This document shows positions 50,301 through 61,200 of a stretch of DNA of 64,000 nucleotides, piece by piece. Every line of letters begins with the position of its first letter. The stretch's first letter is position 1. The stretch lies in the NCBI GenBank assembly GCA_005408345.1, contig SEMN01000159.1:372001-436000 (forward strand). Direction: 5' to 3'. A program made the position numbers and the translations under genes. This DNA comes from Macquaria australasica (Eukaryota; Chordata; Actinopteri; Centrarchiformes; Percichthyidae). The notes beneath the pieces were generated by a model. The model saw only the letters and a list, made by a program, of their open reading frames with translations, was not told the DNA's origin and made no database searches.

Positions 50301-53300
50301 TCCTAAAATAGCCTGGTTCCAGGCTGAATCACCGCCTTTATCTATAATTTGTTCAGCACTTCAAATAGGTCTGGTGTTGTGCCCATTTCAGTTGGAGAAA
50401 CAGTTGACCAATCAGAGCTTTGTTGTGGGACTAAGTAGCTAAGTCTTCTGTCTACATAGCTAGCTAGTAGCTAGCAATTAAGTGTGACTATCAGGCTAAC
50501 AAATTGTTGGGTTTGGTCTTTTCATGGGATTTGTTGACAAAAAAGAAAGACATACAGAGAGCTTCTCAGTGTTGGACAACAGGGTTTGCTTTTAGTTGTT
50601 GTGATTGACCCGTCTGTGACCTCCCTCCTCTCTGAGCTCTGAGTCTGACCTCCAGAGCTGATGAGACCAGCCAGACAGACCAGTACAGCCCTCAGCACAG
50701 CCACTGCCTCTGGGGCTTGTATGGAGGGGAATTGTATAGATACAGACTGACCCGTCACAAAGCATCAGCTCTATTAGCCACTTACTGCTAGCAAGTATCT
50801 ACTGTTAGCAGAGCTATCTATATTTTCTGCCATGCTCGTTAGCTATAAAAAGAATGGTTCTTCTAGTCTAGTCTCAGTAACTCTCTCCTCTTCTGTCTTT
50901 GGCTTGCTTCTAATAGGATTAGAATAATGGAATATCACAAGTGCTTTTGGCAGTGCCAAGCTGCTTAAGCTAATTAAAGAGGCAGAAATGGAGAGTTTTA
51001 TCTAACAATAGGGGTCTTGAGGAATAGAGTGCTAATCAGACCTTAAAGACCCCAGCCTTTGGTCCCATCGAGGAGACCCGGGGAAGATAACTGGCTTAGT
51101 AGATGTAATGGGGATGTCGATAAGGCCCATCCTTTCTCTCCACAGTTATGTTAGCCATATTCCTTCTCATTTAGATCACAGATTCTCTGCAAAGAAAGTC
51201 TAGAACAGACAGAGAAGAAAACAGGAAATGGGGATTGGAGGAGGAATGATTCCTCCCATCAAAGTGCAGCATACTTTCTAGTGACTTCTGAAGCTCTTGC
51301 TTACTTGCAGTTCCTTAAAAAAATCCTCAGACTGCAGTAAATTCCTGGCAATGTCCTCTTCTGTATTTTGATATTTAACAGGAAATTCCTAGATTGACAC
51401 TTGCTAATGCTCAACAAATAAAGTAGTGGTATTAATTTTAATTCTTAATCAATCAGAAGACACCTTCTTATATGTTATGAACTAACATGTAAATGCCTAG
51501 CAATTTTTTTCTGAGAAAGAACTAGAGAAGTATCGAGAGATAGAAAGCATATTAGGTGTCATATTAGTTCTCTTGGAAGAAGTAGGTCTTCAAGTGTTTT
51601 TTGAAGACAGAAAGGGATTCTGTAGACCGAATCGAGTTGGGTAACTCATTCCACCACTGAGAGATCAAACAGGCGATGAGTTCAGATTGAGATCTCCTGC
51701 ATCGCAGTGACGGCAGGACTAGTTCATTCGCAGAGCTTAGTGAACAAGAAGGCTCATAAACCTGAATGGGGGACTTCAGATAGGTTTGTGCCGTGCTAGT
51801 GGTCACTCTGTAGGCGAGCATATAGGAACATAACAGTATGTGACAATGTGTTTTTATAATACTCTACATACACTAGAATTGAACATGATCAAGGACAGGG
51901 CAATTTTTCTTAAAGATGCAAAAACATTATAATCATCATTAAACCTGCAATAATTGATTTTTGTCCAGTAGGGGCAGCACAACAAGGTTGAAACACAACA
52001 TTATCACCTTATATAGATGATATGGCAAATGTTTTATACATCCAGCAGACACAGTGCAACATTCACATTCAAGTGTTTCTGGCCACCTGGTGAATATTAT
52101 TCTGTTTCCTTTTAGCTGTTTTGTTTTCCACAAACTCCTTATGAAAATATCCGTCTCTTTAGCTGCTAAATGCTTCACCAGCTAGCTGATAACTCTGTCT
52201 GTCTGCTGTTTAGTGCTGGGCAGGCAGTGTACAGTTGGTTTATCTCAGCTTTTTCACTGAACAATGCTGCTTGCTCTTGCTGGAAATGATGCTGATAAGA
52301 GTGTATCAAAAACAATTTACAGTAGTTACAAGCCATAAAACCAAAACAATGAGCTGAAAGATGCTAACATGCTCCTAAGAGCTGAGGGAAACCAGAGTTG
52401 GGTGATACCTCTCTGTGGGTGTGTCACTATGAGCGACACGTTTCACATTATACACAATAATTTCAACCATTCTAAATTTAAAAATATTGATTAGAGCATC
52501 TTTTAGTATCAGGTCTCAATCAATTAAACCAAATGTGTTTTCAAGTAGGGTTAGTGCGTTAATAACAGCTGTACCCTTATTATGGTAAATGCATAGTTTA
52601 GTCTTTTTTTTTATTGGTTGAAGAAGTCCTAATTTCATTGCGTCACCCTACTTCTTATACCAAACCTTTGTCCTTGGGTGATACAGAAATTTCAGAGACC
52701 AGTTCAGAGATGAAGTCTGCAGGTTGCCATTTGCTCATTTCTAGATTCTCATTGGGTGATATTGGAATGACTTCCTGAATATTATCTGTCTTGAATCTAA
52801 ATGTAGTTCTTTGGGCAGACATTGAGAGTTCAGCCCTGAACTTGAGACAGATAGGGTAGAGGAGAAAAAACAGTAAGTCGTCAGTAAGCAACCCTTCTTT
52901 CTTAAATTTACAACCATGCACTAGACTTAAGGGGGGACAAAAACATCTTAACTGCCACTCCACAAAACAGACTGGTCTAGTGTGTTGATGCAGTACATGT
53001 AGGGGACTCTTTTCATCCATTTGTGTGTTTTAAAGAATCCCACATGCATGGCAAAACACAGAAACACTTAACATAAAACCATCTACAGCATCAAAAGCGT
53101 CTGAGATCCTCTTGAACAGAGATTGCAGATATAAAAGAAAAGATGTGTTGGCTTTATGCTGTATTACAAGCCCATCTGAATAACAGCATTGCCTGAGGTG
53201 CATTGGACCAGTGGGTCATGAATATGTAACAGATGATCCCTCCAGAGAGGAGCCCCATTGCCTAAACTGTAAAGCACATAAAGGATTCAACTGTACAGCA

Positions 53301-56300
53301 GTTGGGTGAAACAAGCAGAAGCCTCTTTGCCTTAGAGAATTTGGCTTGTGACATTTCCAGCTTGTTTCCGTGTCAGTGCAGGTACCTTTCGTTATAATAA
53401 AATGTCAGCCTAAAAAAAAACAGGCAACAGTGAACATGCGCTCTTCCTCTGAGCCAGTCATTAACAAATGCCACCTTGTGGCTGTTCACTGTGTGGGAGT
53501 GGTGGAGCTCTCACTGTGTTGCCTTGTGGGTTACAAGGAAATAGGATGCACTTGTGTGTCATTGTAGGGAGGTTTATATAAATCCTGGAAAACATGTGTG
53601 ATTGATCTTAAATGCCAAATACTTCAGCTTGGGAGAGGAAAGACTTGGCTTTATTGGCTTTATTTATGTTTAAGCAACTGGCTCTTTGACAGAGTGTGCG
53701 GTTTGACCATGAGGAGACTCTTGAGGTACCGCTCCAACCTGTGAAGCAAGGGTCACGTGATGGATGGAGACCAACTCTGTTGTCAGATAATGAAGAGGGC
53801 ATAGCTCTATAGTAAAAAGACAACAAACATTATTTTCAGTAATCCATTCCTACTGAAATGTGTCCGTTGTAACATTTAAAAAAAATTAAAACTACATTGT
53901 AATAAGATAACATTGTAATAAGCCACAGCCAGTAGTGGTTGGCTGAGCTGGCAATAAAAAATGCTAGCAGATTAGCTCTCTAGCAGCAGTCCTTGCTTAG
54001 CTACCCCTGTCAGTCACATGGCCCTCAACAACAACAAATTCCATTCAAATCAATTGTAATTGTGTCTGTTTGCCACCCAGGCTGAGTTGATCTGAGGCCC
54101 AAGAACCACATGTCATTTCAGGGATTTGAGAGTTTAGAGAGGATCAGTTTGAGAGAACATGAGCACAGTGTGGAATGTGTGGCTCACTCACAGTGGCAAC
54201 CAGTGCAATCTGTTGTTTCAGTGGAAAAATATATAATCCCCATGCCACTTACATGTGAAAATACATAGTAGACATTCTCCTCTCCAATTTTCCCTCTTGA
54301 CTCACAAAGTAAACTGACCTGAAAGGGTGAAGGAGTAGAACAAAACTCAGTTCTAAACCTAAAATGAACAAAAATGGTATTTCTGAGTTACAGTGGCGCA
54401 TTCATTTCGAAATTCTTCTTCAGTCTGATTGTCAACTTTTTCTACACCTCGAAAGGAAAAATACTTATCTGCTTTTATTTTACAATTTTTATACCATATG
54501 GACCTTTGTAATCAGAGGGGTTTTGACCTTTATATAATTCTGTATATATGTCTCTCTCTGTACCCTCCATTTGTCTCAGTGTAGTTGCTGCTTTGCTTTC
54601 ACATCACACCACACAGTTGATGTGGACACTACACTAGATAAATCAATAGACTGAATGGAAAAGCTGAAACGCTCTGCTGGAGACTGGGGATGCTCAGGCA
54701 GTCAAGGATGGGACAAACACACACACACAAAGATTTTTTTAAAGCACCAGTAAGTTAAAATGGAAGTTGCTGATAGCTGATCTTTCAGAAACGTTATGTC
54801 ATAAATGTTGTAACAAAGACTCCAGAAATGTAAGGAAAGGAGTGTGAAAACTCTTAGTACAGCCGACATTGAGGTGAATGGGATTGCCATCTCCTCGTTT
54901 ATGACTAGCTCCACTACAGCTCTTAACTTTAAGCTAACGTTACTTACCCGAAAACATTTAACTAACGTTATCAACACAATGTCCGTCTCTCGACTTTGGT
55001 GGGGAAAAGCTCAGGTTCTCAGCCTTGTTGAGGGGTTGCCACATCCAAATAAATTCAAAATATACAAGCTATCTGAGAAAATATACATCAACCAATATAT
55101 CAAATGTTAGCTAGTTAACAATGCAACAAATTACAGATGATTCTGCCATCCGGCGTAATAACCTGTTAAAATGACAGGTCATTAATGAGGAGATGGCGAT
55201 TCACCTCATTGTCGGCCGAACTGACAGTATTCACACGTGGCACCAACGCACTACACAGTGACGAAATGACCCTGCCTTCTTTTTAGTTTCCTTGTTCCCA
55301 AACAGGAAATTATCTGGATTTGCTAAGCTCTGATGCTAACAAATTTCTCATCGAACCTTTTATCTGTCCTCGCTCTTTTGTTATTAACCAAGAGCAATCA
55401 CATTTTTTGCCAGCAGGGACAGTCAACTTAACCGGTGGCAAGTCTTAGCTAGGGAAAGGATTTAGCTGAGATTCATGAGAACATCATGTCAGTATTTTAA
55501 AGGAATAGTTTGACATTTTGGGATACAAGCTTTTTTGTGAAGAGTTGGATTAGAAGATTGATGCCACTCTCATGTCTGTATACCAAGTATAAAGCTAGAA
55601 CCAGGAGGCGGTTAGCTTAGCTTAGCACAAAGACTGGAAGCAGGGCCAACAGCTAGCTTGGCTCTGTCCAAAGATGAAAGAGTCCCACCTCCTACCAGAA
55701 CCTCTAAAGCTCACTCATTAAGTAGGTTTTGTTCTTTTAACTTTTGCCAGAGCCAGGCTAACTGTTTCCCCATGCTTCCAGTCTTTATGCTAAGCTAAGA
55801 TAACCATGTCCTGGTACTAGCTCAATATTTAATGGACAGATATGAGAATGGTATCGATCTTCTTGTCAAACTCTTAACAAATAAGTGTATTTCCCTAAAT
55901 GTCAAACTATCCCTTAAACTTATTATCTTTAAATTATACCTTTAATTTCATATCTTATGCAGCTCATGTCGTTCTCTGCTTGTGTCTACATGTTGTGAGC
56001 ACTTAGGATACCACAAAAACTGTAGTGCTCCTGCTTTCTCAGCTAACAGAGGGTCATTACAGATTTAAACTGAATGTTAACCTTTAGTTATTTATAATTT
56101 TGTTTACTTGCAAATGTTATAAGCTATACCTAATTAGATTATATAAGGGATTCGAAAGAAACCGATTCAATCCTGGATTCAGATGGCTGATATTAATACA
56201 TGTCCAGTATTGGCTCTTTATATTAATCTAACCAGTATATTAATCTAATTCTAACATCCCAGACAGAATGAATAGTGGATGTGCAGCTCAACTCACTGAA

Positions 56301-58216
56301 TTCCAGTCTGACTTCTTTGTTCGACTTCGATTAATAGCTACCTAAAGCTGCCCTCCTGCTAGTTTCTCTCTTCTGATCTTTCTCTGTTTAACTCTGATGG
56401 CCTTTTCCGTCTCTCCTCTTCATTTTTCTCACCATCTTTTTTTATCTCTCTCTGGAGGGTGTTGCTGTTAAAGCCAAGAACAGGGTGGTCCAAAGTAATC
56501 CAAAGGAAAATAATGAAACGCCTCTCTCTAAGTTTGAACTGAGCCACAATCACAAAATAGATTCACAGCTGGGAGAGTGAGGGATGAGACGTAAATGGAA
56601 AGGGTAGAGAGCACGTAAACTGTGAAGACAATGTCATTTGGAGTACAGAGTAGAGCCTTAATAAGCACAGAGGGCTGGTTTATTCACAGAGAAGAAAGCA
56701 GACACCTTTCTTCTGTTGTTAGGACTATGTATCAGACTAATAAATGGAGATAAAACAGTATTTAATGTGGAGACAATGTTTAACTTTAAAGATCTAGTAC
56801 AGAGGAGAAACAGACAGAGGGTCCTTCATCATCTCAGACAAGAAAGATCTGGGCAAGAAGGTTATTTAGTACTTTTTAAATTCATAGACATACAGGAATA
56901 AGTGCATTTAGAGGGTGAAATTACAGTTTGGCAATCTGTAGTGAAAGTGAGATGAGAAAAATAATTTCCAAAATTTGTAATAAAAGAATAAAAATCTAAC
57001 AAGTTTTAATGTCAGACCTTCACTTTATATCATTATGTTTCGGAAGCCAATACGGCAATTTTTTTGTTTTTAAACTATTCTGTCCGGTATTGAGCCCTTA
57101 CATCTTATTTTCTTAAAGTGCCACTCCTGTGATTTACTATTGCACCTAAATAATGTTGGGAGACTCACAAAAAAAGAATGGTCAATATCAAAACAGCAGA
57201 GACAGAGATATCCTGACTTTTAAGCTCAGGGTATGCTTGAAAGAAACTGGATCATACCAAGTTTCACCCGACCACGTCTAAAGACAGACGTGTCCAAATG
57301 GCTGCACTCAAAGGCGGGGTGAAAAGCCTGCTGTTATAGAGAGGGGATGAGTGGTGGAAATCATTTAAGTGGGGATAACTGCGCACACCTTCAGACAGTC
57401 TCTCCATGTAGACAATGGTGTTACACTTGGTTGGACTCTCCAAAAGTGACAGAAGGAGTGAGGGGTGAAGGGTGCAACAGAAGAGCTCAAGAGACAAGTT
57501 TCAATCCTGCCACACACATCCGACCGATCGCTGCGTGAAGTGGGTGTGGTTCTTGGGATTGTTCGTTTTGAAACAAAAATTGTTGGACACAGCCCCCTCT
57601 GCCCCCCAATGAACACTGAATCCTACATTTTCCATGATGCCAATAGCAATAGCATCTTTCATTAGACTGTCCCTTCCTGGTAAACACCTATGTCTTAAAA
57701 CTCCTCACCCCCAGTTTGTAAAACAGGCTTTCTGCTATAAATGTGTGGTCACTGAACCCAAACTGAGATGACCCTGATGACATCACTATGACATCGCCAG
57801 GGTCATTATCTCAGACTTGACAAAGCTCCTCCAGGGCCAAAGAAGACATTATACAACTGTTTTCACAGGATGAGTAGTACTATCCATGACTTGGAAAACT
57901 GACCTTGATGTATAAAGTCACCCTTTAAAACACGTCAAATAGTCTGCCAACAACGTGAGATAATTTCAAATCAACGTGTTTGTTCCATGTTCATGATACA
58001 TTTGAAATATTAGATGGACCATTTAGAAACGGCACAAAATCACATTTATCCAGTATGCCTCACTCTACATGCAGTATATGTATCGTGTCACCACTGCATG
58101 TGTATGGTAGGTAGTTCATTTGTCATGGTTCAAAATAAAATCTGAGTCACTTAAAATCTGGAGTATATCCCCGGGACTCTGATCAGAAGATGTCTCTGTT
58201 TCTCCTTCACTCGCTT

Positions 58217-58274
<58 letters not shown>

Positions 58275-61200
58275 ACTCTCACACAGAAATGAGATAGGCT
58301 CAGGTCCTCTGCTCTGTCTGGTCTGCATGCTTGTAATTCATAAAAGATCAGAGCTCTGCTCCTTCCAGCTTCGTAATGTATTTGTAATGACAATGTAAGA
58401 CGTGCCCTTGGAGTTTCTCTCTCTCACACTCACTCACACACATACTCACACTCACACACATACTCACACTCACGCACACACTCACACACACATTTTTGTA
58501 CCCCACTGGGACGTTTAATGTTTTCTGACTCAGCTGTCGAGCTCTGCACTGCTGGGATATTAAGACAGAAAAACATCACAGGACAGTCCAGATAACCAAA
58601 GTCTCTTATCCTTATGCACAACCTCGCTGCTCTGGGGACAGCGCTGTCCAGTCCTAGTGTCCAGCTCTACTCCACATGAGACAGCAGTGTCCTCTGTAAC
58701 TCAGGACTTTAAGAGAGTCACAAGACCCTCTCTGGTTCGTCCAACAGTGAACAAAATATCACGAGATGCTTGAATAAAAATGATTTCAAATTTGTTTTGG
58801 GCAATTTTGATCGTTAAGATTTGTGCTAACTCACAGTATTCATGCTTCAGTGACAGATGAAGCCTGTATATCAGTTCCAGTATACCAGTTACTACATTGG
58901 CTGCCTCTGAAATGTTCAATGGTTTGACATAAATGATGAGTAGCTGAATGAACTGTGTTCTCTCTGTGTCCTCTGCCTCTCCAGAAACTGTTTGGCAGCC
59001 ATGAAGCTTCATCTGTTCAGCTCTGGGTCTCCTACAATCGCCAGCCAATGAAAGCTGCCCAGTTTATGACCCGACATCCAATCACAGTGAGTCTCTTTTA
59101 CATGTACTGGAGCAATAATTCAAAAATGAAGAATTTCTCAAAGCCTAATCAGTAGACTGAATGATTAATTGAGGTTGAACTAGGACTGGGTATCGACCTC
59201 CAATACTTTTTCTGGTCAACCTGAAATGTGTCTGTAGTATCGGAAGACTGTTACGTAGCTAAAGTAGGCATCAGATGTCTAATCAGATTCATAATCTTGT
59301 TTGTTTATTCTTTAATCACATAGTTTCTAACTTAAAGCTAAATTTCAGTCATTCAGTTTAATATTATGATTTTAGTCCAATGTCTTATACAGCTGCTTGT
59401 GTATAGACAACATTTAACATTTCAGAGCTTTGGCTAAATGATTTGGCTATTGGCAAAATTGTTCATAATGTATTTCTCAGAGTAAGATATTTCAAAAAGC
59501 TTTGGGCCTCATGTAAGAACATTTTCCAGGTCAGATTCCCCAAACGTTCTTAAGTGGACAACTGAACTTTTTTTTGTAATATCTTTTTTTTATTTTATAT
59601 TTTTAAACAACCAAGAACATAATACACAGTGACAGACAAAAACATAATAATGCACATAAGGGAAGAAGAAGGACGAAAGAAAATGATATGCTTGGATGAT
59701 ATAACATACTGTATTTGTGTTACCTTCTGAGAAAAAGCACAGACAAGGAAAAGAAAGTATGTACATATCATATGCATACCCATATACTCACAGTTAACTG
59801 ACATTAACTGTGATGTGACCATTAGCATAATCAACGCCCCAAAATTGCCATATAAGGCAGCATGTTCTGCTCCATTTGTGGGTGGGTTTCATTCACAAAA
59901 TGTCATACAAGAGTAAAAAGAAGAATTTCACCCTGTGCAGCTTCAAGTCTTGCTGTCGGAAATCAACAGAGAAAAAGAGAGCTAATTTAGCGTTGTAAGT
60001 AGTCGTATTAGTGGCCCTGAAACATGAAACAATAAGAAGATATTTAATAGAACAGCTGACAACAACATCAGAGCAGAGCTGTACTGTGACAGAAATAAAG
60101 AGGGAGAGTTCTGACATGAAGTTAGAGGCTAAAAAACGTCTTTGTTTAAAGCAAAGCAGTCCATGGCTAATACGTGAGGCGGTAAAGGGGATGTGACAGT
60201 CATGGAGATATAATACAAGAGAATTATACTCTACAGTCGGTGATGTCACTGTACACTGTCAGGTGCAACAGAAGATGATACTGGACAGAGACCTGCATAA
60301 AGACCCTGAGGCAGCTGTCAGAGTGTAAAATCTAAAAAAGATTAAACCTAAAAGACCTCATGTTTGTCTTATATACTTTATTTGAGTTAATTTCAGTGTC
60401 ATATTTAAACTCCAAATTCATTTAGATTAAGGCGTTATGATTTTTAGGTCAAATTAGTGTTTTTCTCTACATGACTGGTACGACAGGTCTGGGCTGCTTG
60501 TGAATTTCGTTCCAACCTCAGAGAAAAGTCAGAGCATGAGAAAATACTCTTAAACCACTTTTAGGTGCCACTTAACAACAACAAACAAACAAATCTGTTC
60601 ATATGAGTGGTTCTTGCATGAGGCATTTTTCAGTGACAGTAATAACATAACATATTGTTTAACAAGCAAGGTTAGCACACCCACAGCCTAATGCACATAT
60701 GCAATCATGTTAATTTAGGCTACATCACTTTATCTGTCTAGATGTTACGGACATAGGCATATAGTCTAGCTAACTTAATTTGTTTACCTCGTCTGTTTAT
60801 CTTTTCCTTTGGAAATATCTGAGTCAGCTCATTTTCTTAAAACAGTTGTGCTGTTAACTTGCAAGATGACTGAATGGATTTTGTAATGAGTACGTGGGGT
60901 GGGGGTGGGGGGCTTTGCAGGTAGAGTAACAGATGCATATGTATGTATATAGGTTTTTTTGTCATTTTTTTTTTGCTGTGGCAGTGTTACATAACCAGAG
61001 GAAACACAGCCAAGGTATTTTAACCATTATGTTTTCAGGGTTAGGACTTTGCTTAAAGTCGAATATACTCCTTGAAAAATGCTTGATTTTTAACATAATC
61101 TGGTGTTTCATCATCTACACAATCACTCATGGAAACCACACATCTTTAATTTTTATGGTAAGAATTTAGTTTTGATGATAAATACTTTGAGAGTCTGGTA

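Larger units (their letters stand above)
45916..58984 (+). other. sorl1: sorl1 intron 6 (13.1 kb)
   Basis: Phase 0. Contains a fold-back MITE (46315-46485), repeat R2 copy 2 (50020-50580), a LINE C-terminal fragment in antisense (51564-51821), a TTAA-ended MITE (51939-52505), R1 copy D (55497-55917), a second TTAA family element (57115-57932) and CA-type microsatellites at 58.2-58.5 kb. The stretches 46.5-50.0 and 52.5-55.5 kb show nothing I can name. Confidence 0.85.

Noticed and set aside
58151..58393. Val/Cys-repeat protein on the minus strand
   Set aside because: Translation of the CA/TG microsatellite; not a gene.
60895..60915. Possible G-quadruplex in intron 7
   Set aside because: Only three separate G-runs with single-base spacers are present (the last of six G); a stable four-tract structure is not clearly supported.
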